Positions 1 through 5,966 of a DNA stretch of 6,296 nucleotides are shown one piece after another. Both the position numbers and the translations under genes were made by a program. The stretch is from assembly GCA_041641375.1 (NCBI GenBank), contig JBEPYM010000184.1:1-6296 (forward strand), read 5' to 3'. Position 1 is the first letter of the stretch. Every line of letters begins with the position of its first letter. The notes beneath the pieces were generated by a model that did not search any database, was not told the origin of the DNA, and was given only the letters and a program-made list of their open reading frames with translations. This DNA comes from Paenibacillus_AK sp041641375 (GTDB lineage Bacteria; Bacillota; Bacilli; Paenibacillales; YIM-B00363).

Positions 1-869
1 TGGAAGACCAGATCGCGCAGGTGGTCGGGGTGCTGTCGGTTGAGGGCGCGACGAACGCGATCATGAAGCAGGTCAAGCTGGTGGTGCTGGACAAAAACGG
101 CCGGGAGATGGACGTTGCGGTTACGCCGGGCGTCGTCGACGTGGAGGTGCCGATTACGAGCCCGTTCAAGACGGTGCCGCTAGAGGTAAGGCTGACGAAT
201 GCGCTGCCGCCGGGGCTTGCGATCGCGGGCTATCGTCAGACGCCGGACAAGGTGACGGTGTATGGCGCGCAAACGCTGCTGGACCGACTGGAGTTCTATG
301 CGGGACCGGAGATCGACCTGTCGAAGGTGAAGGAAACCGGCAAGCTGACGCTTGACATTCCGCTGCGTGAACGACTGCGCCAGGTGGAGCCGGCCAAGGT
401 CGAGGTAGAGCTGCAGCTGGCGCCTGCGCTGACGAAGCAGCTGGAATCGGTGCCGGTTACCGTATCCGGTCAGAATGACGATTATGTAACAAGGCTGCTG
501 ACGCCGGAGACGGGGCGAGTGTCCTTGACGCTCGAAGGCGCCGCGAACGTGCTGGAGACGGTAACGGCAGCGAAGGTGCAGGCGATCGCGAATGTGAGCA
601 ACCTGCCGCCAGGCATTCACGAGGTGGTGCTGGACTTCAATCTGCCGGGCTTCGTGCGGGTTGTCCAGCCGGGTTTCCCGCGCGTCAGGATCGAGATTAC
701 CGCCAAGCCGAAGCCGGCAGCACCTGCTCCGGCAGCGGGCGGCGGTGCTACGAGCGGGGCGAATGGAGCCGGAGGCGGGGCGGCTGGCGGCGGAACGACT
801 GGCGGAGGGCCGGCGGCAGTACCACCTGCAGGTGCCGCACCGGGGCCGGCGGGGAACACCGGACCGTAG
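1..869 (+). CDS. cdaR: CdaR (YbbR-domain) regulator of the diadenylate cyclase CdaA, C-terminal part
   Basis: This is the 3' part of a gene that is already open at the window edge; the reading frame runs from base 3 (E-D-Q-I-A-Q) into the GTG at 21, so that GTG is not taken as the start. About 288 residues are visible. They contain YbbR-type beta-rich repeats: the end of one repeat, a full one around bases 140-430 (with the L-P-P-G-L-A-I-A-G segment) and another around 430-700 (S-N-L-P-P-G-I-H-E-V). The last 55 residues (bases 702-866) are a low-complexity Ala/Gly/Pro tail. In the family, an N-terminal membrane helix anchors the protein and the YbbR domains face outward, controlling CdaA and so c-di-AMP levels; the anchor would lie upstream of the window. 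glmM follows after an 82-base gap, as in the conserved cdaA-cdaR-glmM operon. Identification rests on the repeats plus this context. Confidence 0.88.
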   Translation, partial: EDQIAQVVGVLSVEGATNAIMKQVKLVVLDKNGREMDVAVTPGVVDVEVPITSPFKTVPLEVRLTNALPPGLAIAGYRQTPDKVTVYGAQTLLDRLEFYAGPEIDLSKVKETGKLTLDIPLRERLRQVEPAKVEVELQLAPALTKQLESVPVTVSGQNDDYVTRLLTPETGRVSLTLEGAANVLETVTAAKVQAIANVSNLPPGIHEVVLDFNLPGFVRVVQPGFPRVRIEITAKPKPAAPAPAAGGGATSGANGAGGGAAGGGTTGGGPAAVPPAGAAPGPAGNTGP

Positions 870-880
870 CGATGGGGATA

Positions 881-901
881 GGCACATGCCGGGCATGTGC
901 C
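881..901 (+). other. Inverted repeat between cdaR and glmM
   Basis: A ten-base arm, GGCACATGCC (881-890), is repeated in reverse complement at 892-901 around one central G. As RNA it would fold as an 8-bp stem with a 5-base loop. No T-run follows, so it is not a normal intrinsic terminator. It lies 11 bases after the cdaR stop and 51 bases before the glmM start. It could be an mRNA processing or stability element, or a protein-binding palindrome; the sequence does not decide. Confidence 0.6.
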
Positions 902-930
902 GCATTAGATGAACATAACATGGGATGACA

Positions 931-939
931 AGAAGGAGA
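931..939 (+). promoter_or_regulatory. Ribosome binding site deciding the glmM start
   Basis: AGAAGGAGA lies upstream of ATG 952, with 12 bases between them, and inside the alternative extension from ATG 925. The spacing is slightly long. It supports starting GlmM at M-G-K-Y-F-G rather than at the upstream ATG. Confidence 0.7.
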
Positions 940-951
940 GAGCTACCGAAC

Positions 952-2295
952 ATGGGCAAATATTTCGGCACGGACGGCGTACGGGGAGTCGCCAATACGG
1001 AGCTGACGCCGGAGCTGGCGTTCAAGATCGGACGATGCGGAGGGTATGTGCTGACGAAGCAGGCTGCGCATAAGCCGAAGGTCGTCATCGGGATGGATAC
1101 GCGGATTTCCGGCGAGATGCTGGAGGCGTCTCTCGTGGCGGGACTGCTGTCGATCGGCGCCGATGTCGTGCGTCTCGGCGTTTTGTCGACGCCGGGCGTT
1201 GCATATTTAACACGCAAGCTGAATGCGGACGCAGGCGTTATGATTTCCGCTTCGCATAATCCGGTTGAGGATAATGGGATCAAGTTTTTTGGCGGGGATG
1301 GCTTCAAGCTGAGCGACGACACGGAGCTTGAGATTGAAGCGCTGATGGATGCGGTGCATGACGAGCTGCCGAGGCCGACAGCGGGCGGGCTTGGCCGGGT
1401 AAGCGAGCAGCCGGATGCCAAATTTGCCTACACGGACTTTTTGAAGCAGACGATCCGCCACTCGTTCAAGGGACTGCGGATCGTGATGGACTGCGCGAAC
1501 GGCGCTGCCTATGAGCTGGCGCCACGGCTGTTCCGCGAGCTCGGAGCGGAGGTAATCGCGATCGGAGCGGAGCCGGACGGCTTGAACATCAACAAGCAAT
1601 GCGGCTCTACGCATCCGGAGGCTTTGCAGGCTGAGGTGGTGAAGCACGGCGCTCACCTGGGCTTGTCGTTCGACGGCGATGCGGACCGACTGATTGCCAT
1701 CGATGAGAACGGCGAAGAGGTGGACGGCGATTACTTGCTCTGCATTATCGGCACCTCGATGATGAGGCAGGGGCGCCTGAAGCGCAACACGATTGTAACG
1801 ACGGTGATGAGCAATATCGGTTTCTTCAAGGCTGCCGAGCAAATCGGCATCATTACGGCGCGGACGGCGGTCGGCGATCGGTATGTGATGGAGGAGATGC
1901 GCAAGGGCGGCTATAACCTAGGCGGCGAACAGTCGGGACACGTCATTTTTCTCGATTATATTACAACCGGGGACGGCATGCTGTCGGCGCTACAGCTGGT
2001 GGATACGCTCGTGGAGGAGCGGAAGCCGCTCAGTCAGCTGAAGACGCTTATGCGCAAGTATCCGCAGGTGCTTGTAAATGTACGGGTTGCCGACAAGTCG
2101 AAGCTGAAGGGCAATGCAGCGGTCGAAGCGGCGATTCGGCATGTGGAGGAGCAGCTGGGCGATAACGGGCGCGTGCTCGTTCGTCCGTCCGGAACAGAGT
2201 CGCTCGTACGCGTGATGGCAGAGGGACCGGATAAGGCGCAGGTGGAGGACTACGTGCGCACGATTGCCAAAGTGGTGGAAGAACAGCTGGTATAA
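952..2295 (+). CDS. glmM: Phosphoglucosamine mutase GlmM
   Basis: Interconverts glucosamine-6-phosphate and glucosamine-1-phosphate, the step between GlmS and GlmU on the way to UDP-GlcNAc and peptidoglycan, in the cytoplasm. The protein has 447 residues, the usual length. Visible landmarks of the alpha-D-phosphohexomutase family are the N-terminal M-G-K-Y-F-G-T-D-G-V-R-G, the phosphoserine loop I-S-A-S-H-N-P with the active serine at residue 101, the metal-binding D-G-D-A-D-R at 241-246, the sugar-binding G-G-E-Q-S-G-H at 324-330 and the phosphate-binding R-P-S-G-T-E-S at 411-417. An in-frame ATG at 925 would add nine residues, but it has no ribosome binding site; ATG 952 follows AGAAGGAGA (931-939) and gives the canonical N-terminus. 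In Firmicutes GlmM also binds and inhibits CdaA, which fits its place after cdaR. Confidence 0.97.
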   Translation: MGKYFGTDGVRGVANTELTPELAFKIGRCGGYVLTKQAAHKPKVVIGMDTRISGEMLEASLVAGLLSIGADVVRLGVLSTPGVAYLTRKLNADAGVMISASHNPVEDNGIKFFGGDGFKLSDDTELEIEALMDAVHDELPRPTAGGLGRVSEQPDAKFAYTDFLKQTIRHSFKGLRIVMDCANGAAYELAPRLFRELGAEVIAIGAEPDGLNINKQCGSTHPEALQAEVVKHGAHLGLSFDGDADRLIAIDENGEEVDGDYLLCIIGTSMMRQGRLKRNTIVTTVMSNIGFFKAAEQIGIITARTAVGDRYVMEEMRKGGYNLGGEQSGHVIFLDYITTGDGMLSALQLVDTLVEERKPLSQLKTLMRKYPQVLVNVRVADKSKLKGNAAVEAAIRHVEEQLGDNGRVLVRPSGTESLVRVMAEGPDKAQVEDYVRTIAKVVEEQLV

Positions 2296-2310
2296 GTGAT
2301 GATTGGCTTG

Positions 2311-2351
2311 GCTGCCCGGATGTCCCCGAGTGGACGGAAGGGCAGTTTTTT
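2311..2351 (+). terminator. Probable intrinsic terminator after glmM
   Basis: CTGCCC (2312-2317) pairs with GGGCAG (2340-2345), and inside this GTCC (2322-2325) pairs with GGAC (2332-2335). The two helices are separated by a 4x4 internal loop, and six T residues follow at 2346-2351. It begins 16 bases after the glmM stop. The internal loop weakens the stem, so some read-through into the transporter gene is possible. Confidence 0.62.
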
Positions 2352-2360
2352 GCTTGTTCC

Positions 2361-2371
2361 GGGAGGAAGGG
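2361..2371 (+). promoter_or_regulatory. Ribosome binding site deciding the transporter start
   Basis: GGGAGGAAGGG precedes ATG 2380. The AAGGG part is 8 bases from the start codon and the GGAGG part 13. The same frame is open back to a GTG at 2296 and an ATG at 2299, but those run through the terminator and lack a ribosome binding site. Confidence 0.7.
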
Positions 2372-2379
2372 ATGTACGC

Positions 2380-3333
2380 ATGAAGCGCTCAGAACAAAGT
2401 TCGGAATCAAAAGCGTTATGGGCTCTGCTGACCGTTGCGTTCGTATGGGGGATGCATGGGGTCGTAGGCAAAACGCTCGAAGCACGCATGGATCCGCTGT
2501 CGCTTACGGTGTGGCGATATACGTTTACGACCGCTTGTTATGCGATGCTCTGGGGCGGCAGCTTTCGTCGCCTGGCGGCGCTTGGAGGGAAAGCGCTGCT
2601 GACGGTCGCAGCGGCGGGGCTGCTGATTGTACTGCTGTACCCCCTGATGTTTTATCAATCGCTCCCGTATCTAACGCCGATTGAGAGTCTTGTCGTGATG
2701 AACACAGCGCCGCTGCTGGCCGCCCTGCTGGGTCTGGTGCTGTTTCGGGAACGGATTGCGCTGTGGGGCTGGATTGGAATTATGGTTTCCTTCGCAGGCG
2801 TCGCCCTGCTGATGGGTGGCGATTCGGCTGAGGCGGGCGGCGGATCGCTGGTTGGATATTTGTATTGCGGAGCGGGGGCGCTGACGTTCGCGGGCTATCT
2901 CGTCCTGTCGCGCAAGCTGGTGACGTCGATCTCGCTGCCGGACATGCTTGTTGGTACATCGCTGTTCGGTACAGCCGGATTGTGGCTGCTGGTGATGGTC
3001 AAGAGCAGCTTCGTGGAGGTATGGGAGCCGCTCGCTGCGTTGGACCTGACCGGCTGGGCGGAGCTGGCGTTCGTGGTGCTTTTTATCTCGGTGCTCGGAT
3101 ATGCGCTGAATGGGTATGGGCTGAAGCGGCTGCCGAGCGGGTTAGCCTCCGCCGTCAGCTTCTACCCGCAGCCTATCTTTGCGGCACTGGCGCAATGGCT
3201 CTGGCTCGGACTCGTGCCGACGATATGGATCGCGCTGAGCACGCTGCTCGTCTTCGGAGGTGTAGCGCTTAGCCGCTGGAAGGGTCCCGTTCGAGCGGTG
3301 GGCGGGAACCGGACGGCTTCGCCGCGCATATAG
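2380..3333 (+). CDS. EamA/DMT-superfamily permease, ten transmembrane helices
   Basis: A 317-residue integral membrane protein with about ten hydrophobic segments, near residues 11-31, 42-60, 72-90, 100-122, 129-147, 156-176, 187-207, 226-246, 256-277 and 280-299. These form two five-helix halves, the duplicated EamA layout. Family-like features include W-G near the end of helix 1, the W-R-Y after helix 1, the N-T-A-P-L-L-A-A-L-L stretch in helix 4 followed by F-R-E-R-I, and the matching Y-P-Q-P-I-F-A-A-L in helix 9. Such proteins export or import small metabolites; the substrate cannot be read from sequence. It sits between glmM and glmS, behind a probable terminator and with no clear promoter of its own, so its expression may depend on read-through or a promoter inside glmM. 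A link to amino-sugar metabolism is only a guess from position. Confidence 0.9.
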   Translation: MKRSEQSSESKALWALLTVAFVWGMHGVVGKTLEARMDPLSLTVWRYTFTTACYAMLWGGSFRRLAALGGKALLTVAAAGLLIVLLYPLMFYQSLPYLTPIESLVVMNTAPLLAALLGLVLFRERIALWGWIGIMVSFAGVALLMGGDSAEAGGGSLVGYLYCGAGALTFAGYLVLSRKLVTSISLPDMLVGTSLFGTAGLWLLVMVKSSFVEVWEPLAALDLTGWAELAFVVLFISVLGYALNGYGLKRLPSGLASAVSFYPQPIFAALAQWLWLGLVPTIWIALSTLLVFGGVALSRWKGPVRAVGGNRTASPRI

Positions 3334-3408
3334 TGAATCAGGGCTGCTGTCCCGAGGGCGTTGCGGGTGGAGCGGGGGGTGGCCCTGAGTATACGCTGCA
3401 AATAGTTG
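3334..3408. other. Gap between transporter stop and glmS promoter
   Basis: No gene or clear terminator is visible here. The only structure is a distant inverted repeat, TCAGGGC (3338-3344) and GCCCTGA (3382-3388), with a 37-base GC-rich loop and no T-run, so the transporter transcript has no convincing terminator before the glmS promoter. Confidence 0.5.
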
Positions 3409-3437
3409 TTGCTTATCCTGTCGAAAACGAATAGAAT
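3409..3437 (+). promoter_or_regulatory. Candidate sigma-A promoter of the glmS transcript
   Basis: TTGCTT (3409-3414) and TAGAAT (3432-3437) are separated by 17 bases; the -10 matches the consensus at five of six positions and the -35 at three. The region is AT-rich compared with its surroundings. Transcription would begin near 3444, about 45 bases before the ribozyme cleavage site. Confidence 0.55.
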
Positions 3438-3487
3438 GTTTATGTTTACTTCGAAATAGAAAGTGAGGGCAGCAGTCTAGTAAGTCA

Positions 3488-3654
3488 AGCGCCAGAGCTC
3501 ATTCGGGGATCGGAAAACGGGGCGGTGACCCCGACCTGAAGGAGTTGACGAGGTGGAGGTGTTCGGAATGTTCGGCGGGGACCTCCCGGTGTGGATTCGG
3601 ACCGAGAGCAGGAAGGCAAATCGTCCAGGGCGACCGGACGCACAAGATTCCTGC
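3488..3654 (+). ncRNA. glmS ribozyme (GlcN6P-activated self-cleaving riboswitch)
   Basis: The 5' core A|GCGCC puts the cleavage site between A3488 and G3489. The segment GAGTTGACGAGG (3542-3553) matches the conserved strand carrying the catalytic guanine; by alignment with the Thermoanaerobacter ribozyme G40 this is G3547. TTCGGCGGGG (3571-3580) supplies the partner of GCGCC in the P2.2 region. CGGT/ACCG (around 3587-3604) fits P3. GCAGGAA (3608-3614) pairs with TTCCTGC (3648-3654) as P4, with an inner GTCC/GGAC helix (3623-3626, 3636-3639) and the GGCGACC element between them. Known mechanism: GlcN6P is a cofactor for cleavage, after which RNase J degrades the glmS mRNA. It lies 85 bases ahead of the glmS start, in the expected place and orientation. 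Stem assignments were made by eye against the known fold. Confidence 0.95.
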
Positions 3655-3721
3655 GGAATCCAAGTTGGCATGAACGCTGCTTTAGGGGCATCGTCTGCTT
3701 TTTTTGTACATTGATAATTGA

Positions 3722-3729
3722 AGAGGAGG
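3722..3729 (+). promoter_or_regulatory. Strong ribosome binding site of glmS
   Basis: AGAGGAGG lies 10 bases before ATG 3740. The start is fixed independently, because the following Cys must become the N-terminal nucleophile. Confidence 0.85.
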
Positions 3730-3739
3730 CTTTATACAC

Positions 3740-5566
3740 ATGTGCGGAATTGTAGGATATGTGGGTCATCGGGATTCCCAGGAGGTTCTGATTGAAGGCT
3801 TGAAGAAACTGGAGTACCGCGGTTATGACTCGGCAGGTGTAGCTGTATTTACGAAAGAAGGTCTGGAGATCAAGAAGGCGAAGGGGCGGCTCGCCGTGCT
3901 TGAATCGCAGCTGCAGGAGCGTCCGCTTAACGGGGGAATCGGCATTGGTCATACCCGTTGGGCGACTCACGGCAAGCCGTCGGACGTCAACTCCCACCCG
4001 CATACGGACAACACAGCGAAGTTTTCGGTCGTGCATAACGGGATTATCGAGAATTATTTGCAGCTGAAGGAAGAGCTGATCGAGCAGGGTGCCGTATTTG
4101 TGTCGGAGACGGATACGGAGGTTATCTCACACCTGATCGCAAGCTTGTATCAAGGCGATATTGTCAAGGCGGTGCAGGCTGCGGTGAAGCGGATGCGCGG
4201 CGCGTTCGCACTCGGCGTGCTTACGGAGTTCGAACCGGATCGCCTTGTCGCTGTCCGTCTGGCGAGCCCGCTAATTATCGGTGTTGGAGAGGGCGAAAAC
4301 TTTATCGGCTCCGATATCCCGGCTATTCTCGAGTATACGCGGAACGTGTACATTTTGAATGACGGCGAGATGGCGTTGTTGACAAAAAACGACGTCACTC
4401 TTATGACTTTAGAGGGAAATCTCATTTCCCGGGAAATATTCCGTGTGAATTGGGACCTAGTGACGGCGGAGAAGGCCGGTTACGACCACTTCATGCAGAA
4501 GGAAATTTACGAGCAGCCGAAGGCATACCGCGATACGATGGGCGCACGGATCGACAACGGCCGTGTTGTGCTGAAGGAGCTGGGCATGACGCTGGAGCAG
4601 CTGAAGGCAGTTGAGCGCATTCATATTGTAGCTTGCGGAACGGCGTATCATGCCGGGCTGGTCGGCAAGACAGTCATCGAGAAGCTTGTGCGCATTCCGG
4701 TGGAAACGGAAGTCGCATCGGAATACCGGTACAAGGAGCCGATCATCACCAAAAACACACTCGTCATTGTCGTCTCCCAATCTGGGGAAACCGCCGACAC
4801 GCTGGCAGCACTGCGCGAAGCGAAGCGCTGCGGAGCCAGAGTGCTCGCGATTACGAACGTAGTCGGATCCTCGGTTGCGCGTGAAGCGGATGACGTTATC
4901 GTAACCTGGGCGGGCCCGGAAATTGCCGTTGCATCTACGAAGGCGTATACGTCGCAGCTCATCGCCTTTTACCTGCTCGGCCTCTATATGGCGCAGGAGC
5001 TCGGCACGAAGGACTCGGCGTTTATCGCAGATGTCATCTCGGCCATGGAGCAGCTGCCGGCACAGGTGCAATCCATTCTCGATCGCGCCGAATCGGTTCG
5101 GGAATATGCGGAATCGATCGTGCATCACGAAAGCCTCTTCTTCATCGGCCGCGGGCTCGACTACAACGTTGCGCTCGAAGGCTCCTTGAAGCTTAAGGAA
5201 ATTTCCTATATTCACTCCGAAGCCTATGCGGCCGGCGAGCTGAAGCACGGCACACTCGCGTTGATTCACGAAGGCGTGCCGATTATCGCGCTCGTCACGC
5301 AAGAGGACGTTGCGGAGAAAACCGTCAGCAACATTCAAGAGGTCACCGCACGCGGCGGCCACGTATACGGCCTCGTCTTCGAAGGCCACGAGAAGGAGCT
5401 CGCCAAGACCGTGCATCAGGTGTTCGCCATCCCGCGCACCCTGCCGCTGCTCGCACCGGCCCTGTCGGTCGTGCCGCTGCAGCTGCTCTCGTACTACGCT
5501 TCGCTCGCTCGCGGCAACGATGTCGACAAGCCGCGCAACCTTGCGAAGTCGGTGACGGTGGAGTAG
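3740..5566 (+). CDS. glmS: Glutamine--fructose-6-phosphate aminotransferase (isomerizing) GlmS
   Basis: Makes glucosamine-6-phosphate from fructose-6-phosphate and glutamine, the committed step to UDP-GlcNAc, in the cytoplasm. The 608 residues match the family length (about 600-609). The N-terminal glutaminase domain begins M-C-G-I-V-G-Y-V-G, with Cys2 as nucleophile once Met is removed; other markers are H-T-R-W-A-T-H-G (71-78), H-N-G (99-101) and the Asp of S-E-T-D-T-E (Asp125). Two SIS isomerase domains follow: the first shows A-C-G-T-A-Y-H-A (298-305), S-Q-S-G-E-T-A-D-T (346-354) and A-S-T-K-A-Y-T-S-Q (398-406); the second shows G-R-G-L-D-Y-N-V-A-L-E-G (470-481) and K-L-K-E-I-S-Y-I-H-S-E-A-Y (484-496), including Glu487, then His503. 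The C-terminal L-A-K-S-V-T-V-E carries the conserved Lys603. All key residues are present. It is controlled by the upstream ribozyme and closed by the terminator at 5611. Confidence 0.98.
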   Translation: MCGIVGYVGHRDSQEVLIEGLKKLEYRGYDSAGVAVFTKEGLEIKKAKGRLAVLESQLQERPLNGGIGIGHTRWATHGKPSDVNSHPHTDNTAKFSVVHNGIIENYLQLKEELIEQGAVFVSETDTEVISHLIASLYQGDIVKAVQAAVKRMRGAFALGVLTEFEPDRLVAVRLASPLIIGVGEGENFIGSDIPAILEYTRNVYILNDGEMALLTKNDVTLMTLEGNLISREIFRVNWDLVTAEKAGYDHFMQKEIYEQPKAYRDTMGARIDNGRVVLKELGMTLEQLKAVERIHIVACGTAYHAGLVGKTVIEKLVRIPVETEVASEYRYKEPIITKNTLVIVVSQSGETADTLAALREAKRCGARVLAITNVVGSSVAREADDVIVTWAGPEIAVASTKAYTSQLIAFYLLGLYMAQELGTKDSAFIADVISAMEQLPAQVQSILDRAESVREYAESIVHHESLFFIGRGLDYNVALEGSLKLKEISYIHSEAYAAGELKHGTLALIHEGVPIIALVTQEDVAEKTVSNIQEVTARGGHVYGLVFEGHEKELAKTVHQVFAIPRTLPLLAPALSVVPLQLLSYYASLARGNDVDKPRNLAKSVTVE

Positions 5567-5605
5567 GGGAGTAAGAGGGGAATACAAAAAGAAAATAAAA
5601 ATGCG

Positions 5606-5660
5606 AAATGTGGAGACTGAACTGAAGAATGATAATTCTTCAGTTCAGTCTCCATTTTGT
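5606..5660 (+). terminator. Strong intrinsic terminator after glmS
   Basis: A perfect 20-bp stem (5611-5630 with 5635-5654) closes on a GATA loop and is followed by TTTTGTGTTT. It starts 44 bases after the glmS stop. The left flank is A-rich (5584-5608), so it may also stop transcription on the minus strand. The stem is unusually long for a simple terminator. Confidence 0.92.
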
Positions 5661-5773
5661 GTTTACTTAGAGCGTCTTACTCCGGCTCTCATTAGAAAAC
5701 CACTGAGACAGGACCTTGTATTGTGTGGAATTGTACAAGATGAGTTGACGGAGAATGTTAGATGAACGAAACT

Positions 5774-5825
5774 GCAGCGACAGTCTAGGTTTCTTGTCCT
5801 TGGCTGTCGGTGCTATATTGGACAA
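5774..5825 (+). repeat. Interlocked inverted repeats able to form an H-type pseudoknot
   Basis: Stem A joins CGACAG (5778-5783) to CTGTCG (5804-5809). It extends inward by T-G and C-G pairs and outward, past one G-G mismatch, by GCA/TGC (5774-5776, 5811-5813). Its loop (5786-5801) contains TTGTCC (5794-5799), which is complementary to GGACAA (5820-5825) beyond the stem, giving the loop-to-downstream pairing of an H-type pseudoknot. The two helices could instead be alternatives. A terminator follows 16 bases later. Whether this is transcribed is unknown. Confidence 0.55.
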
Positions 5826-5838
5826 TAGATAAACACAT

Positions 5839-5875
5839 AAGAATCTTCATAATTAGTGATCATGAGGATTTTTTT
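5839..5875 (+). terminator. Second intrinsic terminator ahead of the toxin-antitoxin module
   Basis: AATCTTCAT (5842-5850) pairs fully with ATGAGGATT (5862-5870), counting one T-G wobble, and a run of seven T ends at 5875. It does not serve glmS, which already has its own terminator about 200 bases upstream, so it either ends an unrecognised short transcript or insulates the next operon. Confidence 0.72.
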
Positions 5876-5919
5876 GCAAATAGTGGTAAAGTGGTGAGTG
5901 GCATCAATAGTTATTTTAA

Positions 5920-5928
5920 TGATATAAT
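5920..5928 (+). promoter_or_regulatory. Extended -10 promoter of the antitoxin-toxin operon
   Basis: TGATATAAT gives a perfect TATAAT (5923-5928) with a TGN extension directly before it. The -35 is poor (GTGGCA at 5898-5903, 19-base spacing), as allowed with an extended -10. The start point would be near 5935. GATAT (5921-5925) and ATATC (5938-5942) form an inverted repeat around the -10 and start point, a plausible site for autorepression by the antitoxin or the complex, as is usual for Phd/YefM systems; the arms are short. Confidence 0.6.
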
Positions 5929-5950
5929 ATAGTCAGAATATCGTCATTTG

Positions 5951-5957
5951 AAAGGGG
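5951..5957 (+). promoter_or_regulatory. Ribosome binding site of the antitoxin
   Basis: AAAGGGG lies 9 bases before ATG 5967. A second AAAGG (5961-5965) is only one base from the start codon and is too close to act. Confidence 0.65.
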
Positions 5958-5966
5958 TTTAAAGGA

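Larger units (their letters stand above)
5661..5966. other. AT-rich gap between glmS and the toxin-antitoxin module
   Basis: No convincing protein gene is visible. In order it holds a short inverted repeat CTTGTA/TACAAG (5715-5720, 5734-5739), the interlocked repeats at 5774-5825, a second intrinsic terminator (5842-5875) and the antitoxin promoter. G+C falls from 42 of 60 bases in a sample of glmM (1501-1560) to 16 of 60 at 5821-5880 and 17 of 60 at 5881-5940. A composition break next to a strong terminator suggests the edge of inserted DNA. Confidence 0.7.

Noticed and set aside
925..951. Upstream ATG that would extend GlmM by nine residues
   Set aside because: It has no ribosome binding site, and the extension would contain the one used by ATG 952.
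180..1421. Long minus-strand open frame across cdaR and glmM
   Set aside because: It overlaps two well-supported genes, has no recognisable domain and is the usual by-product of GC-rich coding DNA.
3338..3388. TCAGGGC/GCCCTGA inverted repeat after the transporter gene, considered as its terminator
   Set aside because: The loop is 37 bases, the stem only 7 bp and there is no T-run.
3684..3705. T-run at 3699-3705 before glmS, considered as a terminator or attenuator
   Set aside because: No stable stem was found directly in front of the T-run, and the glmS ribozyme acts by cleavage rather than by termination.
4457..5587. Long minus-strand open frame opposite glmS
   Set aside because: It is antisense to a fully supported GlmS, rich in Arg, His and Leu as expected of a shadow frame, and shows no family pattern.
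5742..5750. GAGTTGACG, identical to nine bases of the catalytic strand of the glmS ribozyme (3542-3550)
   Set aside because: No GCGCC cleavage core or P3/P4 partners lie nearby, so it is most likely chance rather than a second ribozyme.
5601..5765. 54-codon frame as a real small gene
   Set aside because: It runs through the glmS terminator hairpin and has no ribosome binding site at a workable distance.
5745..5773. TTGACG followed 17 bases later by GAAACT as a promoter for the structured segment
   Set aside because: The -35 is good but the -10 matches only three of six bases, too weak to list.
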